Positions 1 through 9,319 of a stretch of 49,000 bases of DNA are shown here, one piece after another. Numbering within the stretch: position 1 is the stretch's first letter; every line of letters starts with the position of its first letter. Below the pieces are notes generated by a model. It made no database searches. It had not been told where the DNA came from and saw only the letters and a program-made list of their open reading frames with translations. A program made the position numbers and the translations under genes. The stretch spans positions 1 through 49,000 of the forward strand of contig NZ_JABFNS010000064.1 of the NCBI RefSeq assembly GCF_013116825.1, given 5' to 3'. This DNA is from Myxococcus xanthus. Lineage in GTDB: Bacteria > Myxococcota > Myxococcia > Myxococcales > Myxococcaceae.

Positions 1-327
1 GTACCGCCCCGTCCTACCCGCCACCCGTACTGCCCCGTCACGCTGCTGCATCACTCCATAGCAGGGCGTGTGCCGCCGCCGGTCCAAGCCCCGAGGCCAG
101 CATTTCCAAGCACTTGGGGACATCTCCCCGGGCCAACGGGGCCAGAACCCTTTCCATCCCGGTAAGAAATCCGGTCCACCGCGGATGAAATACCGTCCCT
201 CCGGTTCAGGGGAAGTCCGGCGCCAGCCGAGTCCCTTCAGCATCCGGGAACGGCGGAAGCCGCGGCCGGAGCGGCGGTGAACCTGCACCGTCACGCTCCA
301 GACCGCGGCCGTCCCGTGCGGCGTGGA
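1..327. other. Window start, no gene recognised
   Basis: I see no convincing gene in this stretch. Open frames here are short and low in complexity (Arg/Pro-rich), as expected by chance in GC-rich DNA. It lies downstream of the secreted-protein gene that ends at 328, so it could hold that gene's terminator, but I found no strong hairpin. Confidence 0.5.
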
Positions 328-744
328 CTACTTGTTCACCTTCTCGATGGAAGACGCCATGTTCTCGGTCGTCTTCTCCACGTTGAACTTGGTCCGGACC
401 TGGTCCCCCTCCTTGATTTCACGCCGGAGGTGGCTGTGGATGTCCCGGTGCTTCTCGATGGGCTTCCCATCGATTTGCGTGGAGTGGTTCACGCCCATCG
501 CCACCACCGCGCCGTTCTCATCCTTGATGAAGACCTTGTCCTTCCGCAGAGCCACCACGGAGCCGCTCAGCTCCTGCTGGCCCTGCATCTGGCTGCCTTG
601 CATGCCGCCGGACGTCTGCGAGCCGCTGCTGGGTGGATGCTGCATCGATGGGTCCTGCGGCATCGACGGCTCTTGCGAGCCCTGCGCCAGAGCCGCGCCA
701 CCCCACGCCAGACCCGCGACCATCCCCATCACCTTGAGCTTCAT
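328..744 (-). CDS. Small secreted protein of unknown function
   Basis: This encodes 138 residues. I chose the ATG at 744 because AAAGGGG lies 7 bases upstream and the protein then begins with a clean signal peptide (MKLKVMGMVAG, hydrophobic core, cleavage near ALA-QG at 20-22). The frame is open upstream, but that part has no signal peptide and no ribosome-binding site. Residues 23-58 are a Gln/Ser/Met/Gly-rich linker. Residues 59-138 are a compact beta-rich segment (GSVVALRKDKVFIKDENG) resembling small OB-like periplasmic domains of the form 'G-x-V-x-x-v-x-x-d-x-v-x-v-k-d-x-x-G'. It contains a conserved-looking IDGKPI and an EGDQVR motif. Function is not known; a periplasmic or surface-stability role is only a guess. 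It stands alone with no operon partner. Confidence 0.75.
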   Translation of the reverse strand: MKLKVMGMVAGLAWGGAALAQGSQEPSMPQDPSMQHPPSSGSQTSGGMQGSQMQGQQELSGSVVALRKDKVFIKDENGAVVAMGVNHSTQIDGKPIEKHRDIHSHLRREIKEGDQVRTKFNVEKTTENMASSIEKVNK

Positions 745-966
745 GACCGACCCCTTTCGTCCTGGAGGGCGCACCTCGCCTCCGAAGCCAACCGTGACCA
801 TGCCCGGCGGCATTGCCATCCGGTGCCACGGTGCGACCCGCCCCCTGGAACGCGCCTCCAAGCTCGTCCGCCCCTCCTCGCGGAACGATGACCGCCGCGC
901 CCGTCGAAACGCAGCGGCCCCGGACACATGCTCAGTCCGCCCCGAGCACCACCGCGGGGGGTGACA

Positions 967-1213
967 CATGCGGCCCGGCTCGCGGGTGCGCTGCAACACC
1001 GCGCAGGCCACGACGTCATCGAGGCCCACCGCCGACAGCACCATCGTTCCGCGTTGACCAGCGCCGCGCGCCCACCCGCGCCCGGGTCCGCCGCCGAGCT
1101 TCCCCGGCCCTGAAGCCCCTTCACGCCGCCAGCGTCCCCGCCACGACCAGCGTGAAGATGGGATTGTCACGGAGCCGGCGCAGCGTGAAGCGGAGGCCCT
1201 GGCCAAGGGTCAT
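967..1213 (-). pseudogene. Relic of an ADOP/MacB-type ABC permease
   Basis: Two short patches on the minus strand match opposite ends of the duplicated-permease (ADOP, FtsX/MacB-like) family. The first (1213-1121) reads MTLGQGLRFTLRRLRDNP then IFTLVVAGTLAA and a stop, like the family N-terminus 'LRxALRxLRxxPGFTLVAVLTLALGIGAN'. The second (1044-967) reads MVLSAVGLDDVVACAVLQRT then REPG, like the C-terminal permease segment 'LLLSAVGLYGVVAYxVxQRTREIGIR'. Full family members have about 800 residues; here about 77 bases separate the patches and they are in different frames. I read this as a gene reduced by a large internal deletion plus point changes. The family assignment rests on remembered motifs. 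Confidence 0.6.
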
Positions 1214-1410
1214 CGTCAAGTCCAGGACGCCCGAGCACGCCGCGTGCCCCCGGCATACAGGCCATCTGGACGAAGCGAGAAGCCCAGTTGCACGGGAACG
1301 GGAATCGGCGCCTCGCTTCCGGGCATCCCGCGCGCTTCCGCGTGTCATTTCCTCCACCCCGTCCAGTGTCCGCGGTTATCCCTTCGCCATTCCCGACCGA
1401 AGGAGCCGCG

Positions 1411-2484
1411 ATGAGCCCGCACCGAACAAACGAAGCCCTCCAGAAGCTGGGCATTCAACACCCCATCATCCAGGGCCCCTTCGGAGGCGGGCTCTCCACC
1501 GAACGACTCGCGGCGGCGGTATCAAATCTCGGAGGGCTGGGCTCGTATGGGGCGTATCAGCTCCCGCCCGAGGAGCTTGGCCGCGTGGCGGACCGGATTC
1601 GGGCGCTGACGGACAAGCCCTTCGCGCTGAACCTCTGGGTCTCCGACCATGACGCGGGAGGAGACGCGCTCAGCCCTGAGGAGTTCGACCGCGCCTACCG
1701 CCTCTTCGAGCCGTACTACCGCGAGCTCGGCGTGGAGAAGCCCGCCATGCCCGAGCGCTTCCACCACCGCTTCGAGGAGCAGGTAGAGGCGCTGCTCGAA
1801 GCCCGTCCCCCCATCTTCAGCTTCGTGTTCGGCGTGCCCTCCGCGTCCATCCTGGCGGAGTGCCGGCGCAAGGGCATCCTCACCTCCGGCGCGGCCACCA
1901 CGCTGGCCGAAGCCGAGGCCCTGGACGCGGCGGGCGTCGACCTCATCGTGGCCACGGGCTTCGAGGCGGGCGGACACCGTCCTTCCTTCCTCGCGCGCGC
2001 CGAGGACTCGCTGATGGGGACGCTGGCCCTCACGCCGCTCGTCGCCGACCGCGTGAAGGTGCCCGTCATCGCGGCGGGCGGCATCGCGGATGGCCGAGGC
2101 ATTCGCGCCGCGCTCACCCTGGGCGCCCAGGCCGCGCAACTGGGAACGGCGTTCCTTGCCTGCGAGGAATCGGGAACAACAGACGCCCACCGCGAGCTGC
2201 TCTTCAGCGACCGCGCGAGGCACACGACCTTGACGAGGTCCTTCACGGGCCGGCTGGCGCGCGGCATGCGCAATCGTTGGACAGAGGAGGTGGCCCATCA
2301 GTTGTCAGCGCTCGCGCCCTTCCCCATCCAGGGTTGGTTCCTGTCGAAGCTCAAGCCCGCGGCCGTCAAGGCGGGCCGCACGGACCTCGTGTCGCTCTGG
2401 GCAGGACAGGCCACGCCCAACCTGCGGCACCGGACCGTGCCCGCCCTGATGGAATCCCTCATCAAGGAACTCTCGGCTTCGTGA
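1411..2484 (+). CDS. Nitronate monooxygenase (2-nitropropane dioxygenase family)
   Basis: This is a 357-residue FMN-dependent TIM-barrel enzyme expected to oxidise alkyl nitronates such as propionate 3-nitronate in the cytoplasm. The N-terminal IQGPFGGG is the flavin/phosphate-side loop. GFEAGGH189R carries the histidine that acts as catalytic base in nitronate monooxygenases. AAGGIADGRG followed by LGAQAAQLGTAFL is the family's FMN-phosphate motif. The ATG at 1411 is preceded by AGGAG at 1401-1405; a longer frame starting at 1288 has no such signal. Length and motif order are normal for the family. Its neighbours do not share a pathway, so it is probably a single-gene unit for nitro-compound detoxification. 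Related flavoenzymes with the same fold, such as enoyl-ACP reductase FabK, cannot be fully excluded, but the GGHR motif favours nitronate oxidation. Confidence 0.85.
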   Translation: MSPHRTNEALQKLGIQHPIIQGPFGGGLSTERLAAAVSNLGGLGSYGAYQLPPEELGRVADRIRALTDKPFALNLWVSDHDAGGDALSPEEFDRAYRLFEPYYRELGVEKPAMPERFHHRFEEQVEALLEARPPIFSFVFGVPSASILAECRRKGILTSGAATTLAEAEALDAAGVDLIVATGFEAGGHRPSFLARAEDSLMGTLALTPLVADRVKVPVIAAGGIADGRGIRAALTLGAQAAQLGTAFLACEESGTTDAHRELLFSDRARHTTLTRSFTGRLARGMRNRWTEEVAHQLSALAPFPIQGWFLSKLKPAAVKAGRTDLVSLWAGQATPNLRHRTVPALMESLIKELSAS

Positions 2485-2603
2485 AGCGGCGCGCCCTCCA
2501 TCCATACAAGCGCGCGGCAACGGCCCGCCCGCCCGGCTGGAGTCCAGGAGGACCGGCGCCACTGCATCCCGTGCCCGCACGGGCATGGCCAACGTGAGGA
2601 GTT

Positions 2604-2619
2604 GTCCCCCGCGGGGGAC
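2604..2619. promoter_or_regulatory. Perfect 16-base palindrome before a ribosome-binding site
   Basis: GTCCCCCGCGGGGGAC is its own reverse complement and lies three bases before the AAGGAG at 2623-2628 that serves the DsbA-family gene. It could be an operator for a dimeric regulator. As RNA, its tight stem would sit against the ribosome-binding site. No further evidence is available. Confidence 0.4.
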
Positions 2620-2636
2620 TTCAAGGAGCCTCGCCC

Positions 2637-3278
2637 ATGGCCCAATCGGACACGCCAGTCCGCCTCGACGTCTGGAGCGATTACGTCTGCCCCTTCTGCT
2701 ACCTCGAGCTCCCCGTCCTCGAGCAGTTACATGCCCGGCTGGGCTCGGCGCTCGACATCCACTGGCGCGCGTTCGAGCTGCGTCCGGTGCCCGCGCGGCC
2801 GCTCGCCCCGGTGACGGAGCCCCCGCGGTCGGCCTGGGCCCGCACCGTCTACCCGTTGGCCGAGCAGCGGGGCCTGACGATGAAGCCCCCGCCGGTCCAA
2901 CCGAAGAGCCGGCTGGCGCTCGAAGCCGCCGAGTTCGCCAAGGACGCCGGCGCCTTCTCCCCGTTCCATGAGGCCCTCTTCCGCGCCTTCTTCGCGGACG
3001 GCCGGGACATCGGGGACCTGTGCGTGCTGGGGGCGCTGGCGGAGGAAGCAGGCATGGACCGCGAGTCCCTGACACGCGCACTGGAGGCGGGCCGGTACAC
3101 CGCGCGCGTGCTCGCCGACGAGGAGGAGGCCCAACGGCTGGGCATCCGCGGCGTCCCGGCCATGCGGCTCGCGGGCAATGGGCCCGTGCTCCTGCTGAGC
3201 GGCGCCCAGCCGGAAGAAGCCGTTCGCGCCGCCTTCGCGCGCGTCCGGCCGGGCCCCTCCCTGAGTGCCGTGCACTGA
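2637..3278 (+). CDS. DsbA-family oxidoreductase (FrnE-like)
   Basis: This 213-residue protein has a thioredoxin fold interrupted by a helical insertion. The redox motif C18-P-F-C21 follows the strand LDVWSDYVCPFC, and the cis-proline loop GVP174 is present, as in DSBA-like cytoplasmic proteins of the FrnE/HCCA-isomerase group. There is no signal peptide or membrane segment, so it should act in the cytoplasm as a thiol-disulfide oxidoreductase or isomerase, or in oxidative-stress defence. The start has AAGGAG eight bases upstream. The C-terminal residues from about 200 are unremarkable. It follows the nitronate monooxygenase by 152 bases that include a perfect palindrome. The exact substrate cannot be read from the sequence. 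Confidence 0.85.
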   Translation: MAQSDTPVRLDVWSDYVCPFCYLELPVLEQLHARLGSALDIHWRAFELRPVPARPLAPVTEPPRSAWARTVYPLAEQRGLTMKPPPVQPKSRLALEAAEFAKDAGAFSPFHEALFRAFFADGRDIGDLCVLGALAEEAGMDRESLTRALEAGRYTARVLADEEEAQRLGIRGVPAMRLAGNGPVLLLSGAQPEEAVRAAFARVRPGPSLSAVH

Positions 3279-3321
3279 GCGCGCGGCCACCGCCGTCCTG
3301 GCGGGAGCACTTCGCGCCGAA

Positions 3322-3333
3322 TAGTGTGCCGGC
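3322..3333 (+). promoter_or_regulatory. Possible leaderless -10 box for rnhA
   Basis: TAGTGT at 3322-3327 stands six bases before the ATG of the RNase H gene, and no Shine-Dalgarno sequence lies between. This fits the TANNNT arrangement of leaderless transcripts, but no good -35 box is visible. It is weaker than the boxes before the DUF4419 and helicase genes. Confidence 0.3.
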
Positions 3334-4101
3334 ATGGAGCACCGCCCGACCCTTGTCTTCGCTGATGGCGCCTGTTCAGGAAACCCTGGCCCAGGTGGCT
3401 GGGGCAGCATCATCGTCACACCCGACGGGCTGGTGACGGAGCTGGGCGGCCACGAGCCGGAGACCACCAACAACCGGATGGAGCTGACGGCCGTGGGCAA
3501 GGCCCTGCGCCACCTGGAGCGCGCGCCGGGCCCCATCCACATCCACACGGACTCCACGTATGTGATTCAGGGCGCCACCAAATGGGCGTTCGGCTGGAGC
3601 CGGCGCGGGTGGAAGACGGCCGAGGGCGGCGAGGTCGCCAACGCCATCTATTGGAAACGGCTGATGGCGCTCCTGGCGCAGCGCAAGGAGAACCATGCCG
3701 CAGAGGCCGCCGCCGTGGCGTGGTTCTACATCCGGGGCCACGTGGGCGTTCCCGGCAACGAGCGCGTGGACGCCATCGCCGTGGCCTATTCCAAGGGGCG
3801 TGACGCGAAGCTCTACACCGGCCCGCTCCACGGCTACGGCGTGGCCGTGCACGACCTGCCGGAGGACATGTCACTGCCCCCAGAGAAGCCCAAGGAACAG
3901 CGGGAGGCCGCGGCCAAGGCGTACTCCTACCTGAGCCAGGTGGGCAGCTCCGTGAAGCGCCACGCCTCCTGGGCCGCGTGTGAGCGCCGGGTAAGAGGTG
4001 TGTCCGGCGCCCGTTTCAAGAAGACAAAGAACGCGTTGGATGAAGCCAAAGTGCTGGAGGACTGGGGCTTCAAGGGGCAGGACGTCCCGTCGGAAGACTG
4101 A
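3334..4101 (+). CDS. rnhA: Ribonuclease HI with C-terminal viroplasmin-like domain
   Basis: Residues 1-155 form an RNase HI domain that cleaves RNA in RNA-DNA hybrids. The catalytic carboxylates are D11 (FADGACSGNPGPGG), E50 (NNRMEL), D73 (HTDST) and D146 (GNERVDAIA), with the flexible-loop histidine H136 in GHVGVPGN. The protein is 255 residues, about 100 longer than a minimal enzyme. After a Pro/Lys/Glu linker, residues 197-246 (aromatic start, W213-x2-C, GARFKK at 225-230, then DEA) resemble the caulimovirus viroplasmin or eukaryotic RNase H1 hybrid-binding domain. That domain normally sits at the N-terminus, so the order here is reversed. The added domain would be expected to bind duplex and increase processivity. 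The fold of the tail is inferred from the motif pattern only. Confidence 0.85.
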   Translation: MEHRPTLVFADGACSGNPGPGGWGSIIVTPDGLVTELGGHEPETTNNRMELTAVGKALRHLERAPGPIHIHTDSTYVIQGATKWAFGWSRRGWKTAEGGEVANAIYWKRLMALLAQRKENHAAEAAAVAWFYIRGHVGVPGNERVDAIAVAYSKGRDAKLYTGPLHGYGVAVHDLPEDMSLPPEKPKEQREAAAKAYSYLSQVGSSVKRHASWAACERRVRGVSGARFKKTKNALDEAKVLEDWGFKGQDVPSED

Positions 4102-4120
4102 GGCAGCCCCTCCAAGCCCA

Positions 4121-4149
4121 TTGCCCCGCCGGTCCATTGCGCCTATGGG
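4121..4149 (+). promoter_or_regulatory. Weak candidate promoter for mutA-mutB-meaB
   Basis: TTGCCC (4121-4126) and TATGGG (4144-4149) are separated by 17 bases and lie about 30 bases before the mutA start. Each box matches the housekeeping consensus only partly, so this is a suggestion. Confidence 0.25.
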
Positions 4150-4181
4150 TCGGTGCCACTCCCCTCCCGCGAGGACGCAGC

Positions 4182-6071
4182 ATGGCTCAAGAGCCTCTCC
4201 ATATCGCCTCGGAGTTCCCGGCCCCGTCGGTGGAAGACTGGCGCCGGCTCGTGGACAAGGACCTGAAGGGCAAGCCCTTCACCGCGCTCCAGTCACAGTT
4301 GGAGGGCGGCCTGTCGCTCCAGCCGCTCTACACACAGCAGGACGCCGCCGTCGCGCCGCCCGAGCCGCCCGGCGTGGCCCCCTACGTGCGCGGCACCCAG
4401 GCCCTGGGCCTCACCGAAGGTGGATGGGTGGTGTGCCAGGAGTACAGCGAGCCGGACGTGACGCAGGCCGCCGAGGCCATCCGCACGGACCTGGACCGGG
4501 GCGGTTGGGGCGTGTGGCTCCACCTGGGCGACACGCACGGCGTTCGCGTACCGGATGCCGAGGCCCTGCGACGCCTGCTCGCCCACGCGCCACTGGACGC
4601 GACGCCCGTCCACCTGGAGCCCGAGTCCGACCCGCTGACCGCCGCCCAGCACCTGCTCCACGTCGCGGAGCAGACGGGCGTGGCCCGCGCGGCGCTGAAG
4701 GGCAGCCTCGGCGTGGATCCGCTCGGCATCCTGGCCCGCACGGGCTCGCTGCCCGCGGGGCTGGACGCGACGCTGTCCCAGGCCGCGCCCCTGGTCACCT
4801 CGCTGCGTGAAGCCGCGCCCGGCCTCCGGGTGCTGCTCGTGTCCACGCGCGCCTACGCGGACGCGGGCGCCACATCGGTGCACGAGCTGGCCTGGGCCAT
4901 CGCCACGGGCGTGGCGTACCTGCGCGGACTGGAGCGCGCGGGCGTCTCCCCCGACGTCGCGGCGCGCTCCGTCCAGTTCGCCATGTCCGTGGGGGGACAG
5001 TTCTTCCCGGAGATTGCCCGGCTGCGCGCGGCGAGGCTCTTGTGGTCCAAGGCCGTGGCGGCCTGCGGCGGCTCGCCGGAGGCCCAGGCCATGGTGCTGC
5101 ACGCGCGCACCACGAGCACCACGAAGACGCAGCGGGACCCGTGGGTGAACATCCTCCGCGCCACCGCGGAGTCCTTCGCCGCCGTCGTCGGTGGCGCGGA
5201 CAGCGTCAGCACCTCGCCGTTCGACGAAGCCCTGGGCACGCCCGACGCGTCCTCCCGCCGGCTGGCGCGCAATACGCAGCTCATCCTGCGCGACGAGTCG
5301 AGCCTCAACCGCGTCGCCGACCCCGCGGGCGGCAGCTACTACCTGGAGCAGCTCACGCAGGACATCGCCCGCGCGGCGTGGACCGAGCTGCGGCGCATCG
5401 AGGCGCTGGGCGGCATGGAGCAAGCGCTCACGAGCGGCGACGTGGCCCGCGTGCTCGAGGAGACGCGCGCGGCGCGCGACAAGGCCGTGCGCACCCGCCG
5501 CCTGCCCATTGTCGGCGTGAGTGAGTTCCCCCACCTGGGCGAAACGCCCGTTCAGCGGGAATCCCGCGCCGACGCGGCCACGGCGCCCGCGACGTCGGGC
5601 CCCCTGCCGCTGCGCCCGGCGCGAGCGGCCGAGCCCTTCGAGGCGCTGCGCGACGCGAGCGACCGCTACCTCGCCGCGCACGGCGCGCGCCCCAAGGCCT
5701 TCCTCGCCAGCCTGGGCACGGTGGCCGAACACACCACCCGCTCCACGTGGACGGCCAACGTCCTGGCCGCGGGCGGTATCGAGCCGGCGGACCAGCATGG
5801 CTTCGCGGACATCGCGGACGCGGCGGCCCGGTTCCAGGCATCTGGCGCGCAGCTCGCCGTCATCTCCGGGCCGGACGCGCTGTATCCAGAATGGGTGCCC
5901 GCGTTGACGGCGGCGCTGAAGTCGAAGGGCGCGCGTGCGGTGGCCGTGGCGGGCCGGCCCGGTGACCATGAGGCCGCCTTCCGCGCCGCCGGCGTGGACG
6001 TCTTCTTCTACGCGGGAGCGGACCTGTTCTCGCTCCTGTCCTCACTGCACCAGCAGCTCGGAGTGGCCTGA
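4182..6071 (+). CDS. mutA: Methylmalonyl-CoA mutase, small (beta) subunit
   Basis: This 629-residue protein is the non-catalytic partner of the heterodimeric methylmalonyl-CoA mutase. It has the TIM-barrel acyl-CoA mutase fold (residues about 20-480) and a degenerate C-terminal cobalamin-type domain (about 500-629). In the C-terminal domain the DxHxxG cobalt-ligand motif is absent: the equivalent stretch reads [13 protein letters not shown]. That is as expected for the small subunit, which supports MutB structurally. The ATG at 4182 was chosen because GAGG lies upstream and the protein then starts at the usual place (residues 15-30 [17 protein letters not shown]). Its stop shares one base with the mutB start (TGATG), so translation is coupled and the stoichiometry equal. 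Confidence 0.93.
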   Translation: MAQEPLHIASEFPAPSVEDWRRLVDKDLKGKPFTALQSQLEGGLSLQPLYTQQDAAVAPPEPPGVAPYVRGTQALGLTEGGWVVCQEYSEPDVTQAAEAIRTDLDRGGWGVWLHLGDTHGVRVPDAEALRRLLAHAPLDATPVHLEPESDPLTAAQHLLHVAEQTGVARAALKGSLGVDPLGILARTGSLPAGLDATLSQAAPLVTSLREAAPGLRVLLVSTRAYADAGATSVHELAWAIATGVAYLRGLERAGVSPDVAARSVQFAMSVGGQFFPEIARLRAARLLWSKAVAACGGSPEAQAMVLHARTTSTTKTQRDPWVNILRATAESFAAVVGGADSVSTSPFDEALGTPDASSRRLARNTQLILRDESSLNRVADPAGGSYYLEQLTQDIARAAWTELRRIEALGGMEQALTSGDVARVLEETRAARDKAVRTRRLPIVGVSEFPHLGETPVQRESRADAATAPATSGPLPLRPARAAEPFEALRDASDRYLAAHGARPKAFLASLGTVAEHTTRSTWTANVLAAGGIEPADQHGFADIADAAARFQASGAQLAVISGPDALYPEWVPALTAALKSKGARAVAVAGRPGDHEAAFRAAGVDVFFYAGADLFSLLSSLHQQLGVA

Positions 6072-8263
6072 TGCGCCCCCACGTACCGGACTTCTCGGGC
6101 ATCGAATTCGACGCCCCCGAAACGCACTCCGCCGCGCCCACGCGCGACCAGCAACTGCGTCAGGCCGGCGAGGCCACGCGCAACGCCGAGCGCTGGGACA
6201 CGCCCGAGGGCATCCCCGTCAAGCCGGTGTACACGCGCGAGGACATGGAGGGCGTGGAGCACCTGGGCTCGCTGCCGGGCCTGCCGCCCTTCGTGCGCGG
6301 CCCCTACTCCACCATGTACGTGCAGCAGCCGTGGACGGTGCGGCAGTACGCCGGCTTCTCCACGGCCGAGGCATCCAACGCCTTCTACCGCCGCAACCTC
6401 GCGGCGGGGCAGAAGGGCCTGTCCATCGCCTTCGACCTCGCGACGCACCGGGGCTACGACAGCGACCATCCCCGCGTGGCGGGTGACGTGGGCATGGCGG
6501 GCGTGGCCATCGACTCCATCAAGGACATGCGCATCCTGTTCGACCGGATTCCGCTCGACCAGATGAGCGTGTCCATGACGATGAACGGGGCCGTGCTCCC
6601 GGTGCTGGCGCTCTACGTGGTCGCCGCCGAGGAGCAGGGCGTGCGCCCCGAGCAGCTCAGCGGGACCATCCAGAACGACATCCTCAAGGAGTTCATGGTC
6701 CGCAACACGTACATCTACCCGCCCGCTCCGTCGATGCGCATCATCGGCGACATCTTTCGCTTCACGGCGGAGAAGATGCCGCGCTTCAACAGCATCAGCA
6801 TCAGCGGCTACCACATGCAGGAAGCCGGGGCGACGCAGGACCTGGAGCTGGGCTACACGCTGGCGGATGGCGTGGAGTACGTGCGCGCCGGGCTCGCGGC
6901 GGGACTGAGCGTGGACGCCTTCGCGCCGCGCCTGTCCTTCTTCTGGGCCATTGGCATGAACTTCTTCATGGAAGTGGCCAAGATGCGCGCCGCCCGCCTG
7001 CTCTGGGCGAAGCTCATCAAGGGCTTCTCCCCGAAGACGGACAAGAGCCTGGCGCTGCGCACCCACAGCCAGACGTCTGGATGGAGCCTCACCGCGCAGG
7101 ACGTCTTCAACAACGTCGTGCGCACCTGCGTGGAGGCCATGGCCGCCACCCAGGGCCACACGCAGAGCCTGCACACCAACTCGCTGGACGAGGCCATCGC
7201 GCTGCCCACCGACTTCAGCGCGCGCATCGCCCGCAACACCCAGCTCTATCTCCAGTTGGAGAGCGGCACCACGCGCGTCATCGACCCGTGGGGTGGCAGC
7301 TACTACGTGGAGCGCCTCACGCACGAACTGGCGCGCAAGGCGTGGGCCCACATCCAGGAGGTCGAGGCGCTGGGCGGCATGACGAAGGCCATCGAGGCAG
7401 GTCTGCCCAAGCTGCGCATCGAGGAGGCGGCGGCGCGCACCCAGGCGCGCATCGACTCCGGCCGCCAGGCCATCATCGGCGTGAACAAGTACCCGCCCGA
7501 GCGTGAGGACTCCATCGAGATTCTCAAGGTGGACAACTCGGCGGTGCGCGAGGCGCAGATTGCCCGGCTGCGCGAGCTGCGCGCCGAGCGCAACGCGGAG
7601 GACGTCCGCCGCAAGCTGGACGCGCTCACCGAGGCCGGACGGCGCGGCGAGGGCAACCTGCTGGCGCTGGCCATCGACGCGGCCCGCGCCAAGGCGACGG
7701 TGGGCGAAATCAGCGACGCGCTCGAGAAGGTGTTCGGGCGCTACGAGGCCACGGTGCGCAGCGTGACGGGTGTGTATTCCAGCGAAGCAGGCAAGGACGC
7801 CCAGGGAATCATCGACGCGCGCGAGAAGGCGGACGCGTTCCTCGCGCGCTTCGGCCGCCGGCCGCGCATCCTCATCGCGAAGATGGGGCAGGACGGGCAT
7901 GACCGCGGCCAGAAGGTCATCGCCACCGCGTTCGCGGACCTGGGCTTCGACGTGGACATCGGTCCCCTGTTCCAGACGCCCGAGGAGTCCGCGCGGCAGG
8001 CGGTGGAGAACGACGTGCACGTCGTGGGCGCCAGCTCGCTCGCCGCCGGCCACCTGACGCTGGTGCCGCAGCTCAAGCAGGCCCTCAAGGCGCTGGGCCG
8101 TGAGGACATCATGGTCGTCGTGGGCGGCGTCATCCCCGCGCAGGACTACGACGCGCTTCGCGCCGCGGGCGCCGCGGCCATCTTCGGCCCCGGCACGGTC
8201 ATCTCCAAGGCGGCCATCGAGCTGCTCGACAAGCTGGCCGCGTCGCTGGAGGAAGAGGCGTGA
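6071..8263 (+). CDS. mutB: Methylmalonyl-CoA mutase, large catalytic subunit
   Basis: This 730-residue adenosylcobalamin enzyme interconverts (R)-methylmalonyl-CoA and succinyl-CoA, linking propionate, odd-chain and branched-chain catabolism to the citric acid cycle. Residues about 40-560 are the substrate TIM barrel ([38 protein letters not shown]). Residues about 595-730 are the B12 domain with GQD608GH610DRG613, in which H610 is the lower axial cobalt ligand. Two residues that distinguish methylmalonyl-CoA from isobutyryl-CoA mutases are present in methylmalonyl form: Y83 (STMY) and R211 ([10 protein letters not shown]). Length is normal. The start overlaps the mutA stop, and the stop overlaps the meaB start. 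Confidence 0.96.
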   Translation: MRPHVPDFSGIEFDAPETHSAAPTRDQQLRQAGEATRNAERWDTPEGIPVKPVYTREDMEGVEHLGSLPGLPPFVRGPYSTMYVQQPWTVRQYAGFSTAEASNAFYRRNLAAGQKGLSIAFDLATHRGYDSDHPRVAGDVGMAGVAIDSIKDMRILFDRIPLDQMSVSMTMNGAVLPVLALYVVAAEEQGVRPEQLSGTIQNDILKEFMVRNTYIYPPAPSMRIIGDIFRFTAEKMPRFNSISISGYHMQEAGATQDLELGYTLADGVEYVRAGLAAGLSVDAFAPRLSFFWAIGMNFFMEVAKMRAARLLWAKLIKGFSPKTDKSLALRTHSQTSGWSLTAQDVFNNVVRTCVEAMAATQGHTQSLHTNSLDEAIALPTDFSARIARNTQLYLQLESGTTRVIDPWGGSYYVERLTHELARKAWAHIQEVEALGGMTKAIEAGLPKLRIEEAAARTQARIDSGRQAIIGVNKYPPEREDSIEILKVDNSAVREAQIARLRELRAERNAEDVRRKLDALTEAGRRGEGNLLALAIDAARAKATVGEISDALEKVFGRYEATVRSVTGVYSSEAGKDAQGIIDAREKADAFLARFGRRPRILIAKMGQDGHDRGQKVIATAFADLGFDVDIGPLFQTPEESARQAVENDVHVVGASSLAAGHLTLVPQLKQALKALGREDIMVVVGGVIPAQDYDALRAAGAAAIFGPGTVISKAAIELLDKLAASLEEEA

Positions 8264-9243
8264 AGCTGCTGTCCGCGGACGCGTATGTGGACGGCGTGCG
8301 CGCGGGCGACCGCGCCATGCTCGCGCGCACCATCACCCTGGTGGAGAGCGAGCTGCCGCGCCACGCCGCGCTCGCCCAGGAAGTCCTCACGCGGCTGCTC
8401 CCCGCCACGGGTGGCAGCCGGCGCGTGGGCATCAGCGGCGTGCCGGGCGTGGGCAAGAGCACCTTCATCGACGCGCTGGGCATGCACCTGGTGAAGGCCG
8501 GCAAGCGCGTGGCGGTGCTGGCCATCGACCCGTCCAGCACCGTGTCCGGCGGCAGCATCCTGGGTGACAAGACGCGCATGGCGCGGCTGTCGCGCGAGGA
8601 GGCCGCGTACATCCGCCCCAGTCCCTCCAGCGGCACGTTGGGCGGCGTGGCGCGCAAGACGCGCGAGACGCTGCTCTTGTGCGAAGCGGCGGGCTTCGAC
8701 GTGGTGCTGGTGGAGACGGTGGGCGTGGGCCAGTCGGAGACGGTGGTGGCCGACCTGGTGGACTTCTACCTGGTGCTCATGCTGGCGGGCGCCGGGGACG
8801 AACTGCAGGGCATCAAGCGCGGCATCCTCGAGGTGGCGGACATGCTCGCCATCAACAAGGCGGACGGCGACAACAAGCCGCGCGCCGAAAGGGCCCGCTC
8901 CGAGCTACGCGCCGCGTTGCACCTGATGCGGCCGGGCGCCGAGCCGGAAATCACCACCTGCAGCGCCCTGGAGGGCACCGGCATCGAGAAGCTGTGGACA
9001 TCCGTCGAGACGCAGCTCGGGCGGAGCGCGGCCTCGGGCGCGATGGAGCGCCGCCGCAAGGCGCAGCAGGTGCAGTGGATGTGGTCCATGGTGCAGGACG
9101 GCCTCCGAGCGGCCCTCCGTGCGCACCCCGAGGTGTCCACACTGGTGCCCACGCTGGAGGCGGACGTGCGCGAAGGGCGTGCGACACCGACGTCGGCCGC
9201 ACTGCGGGTGCTGGGCGCGTTCCTCCCTGAAACGAGGGCCTGA
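8260..9243 (+). CDS. meaB: MeaB-type G-protein chaperone of methylmalonyl-CoA mutase
   Basis: This 327-residue SIMIBI-class GTPase gates cofactor loading of methylmalonyl-CoA mutase and protects it during turnover. The P-loop is GVPGVGKS (60-67). Asp in AIDPSS and the switch segment ETVGVGQSE follow, and the guanine-specificity motif is NKADGD. The C-terminal helical arm from about 270 ([13 protein letters not shown]) matches the MeaB/ArgK dimerisation region. Older annotations call this family ArgK or LAO/AO transport ATPase, which is a misnomer. The start is GTG at 8260, four bases inside the mutB end, with GGAGGAA just upstream. That makes mutA-mutB-meaB a tightly coupled operon, and the context fixes its client as MutAB. 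Confidence 0.94.
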   Translation: MKLLSADAYVDGVRAGDRAMLARTITLVESELPRHAALAQEVLTRLLPATGGSRRVGISGVPGVGKSTFIDALGMHLVKAGKRVAVLAIDPSSTVSGGSILGDKTRMARLSREEAAYIRPSPSSGTLGGVARKTRETLLLCEAAGFDVVLVETVGVGQSETVVADLVDFYLVLMLAGAGDELQGIKRGILEVADMLAINKADGDNKPRAERARSELRAALHLMRPGAEPEITTCSALEGTGIEKLWTSVETQLGRSAASGAMERRRKAQQVQWMWSMVQDGLRAALRAHPEVSTLVPTLEADVREGRATPTSAALRVLGAFLPETRA

Positions 9244-9282
9244 CAGCCCGCGTTGAGGAGCGGTCAGTCACGCTCCAATCCC

Positions 9283-9312
9283 TTGCCTCGACACAAACGG
9301 CGCTCTTACTGT
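9283..9312 (+). promoter_or_regulatory. Candidate promoter giving a leaderless icmF transcript
   Basis: TTGCCT (9283-9288) is followed after 18 bases by TACTGT (9307-9312), seven bases before the GTG start of icmF. Transcription would begin at or next to the start codon. No ribosome-binding site lies in between. The -10 match is only moderate. Confidence 0.4.
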
Positions 9313-9319
9313 ACGCGCC

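Noticed and set aside
6008-8053. Long antisense open frame opposite mutB
   Set aside because: It overlaps a clear methylmalonyl-CoA mutase and has no domain; it arises from third-position GC bias.
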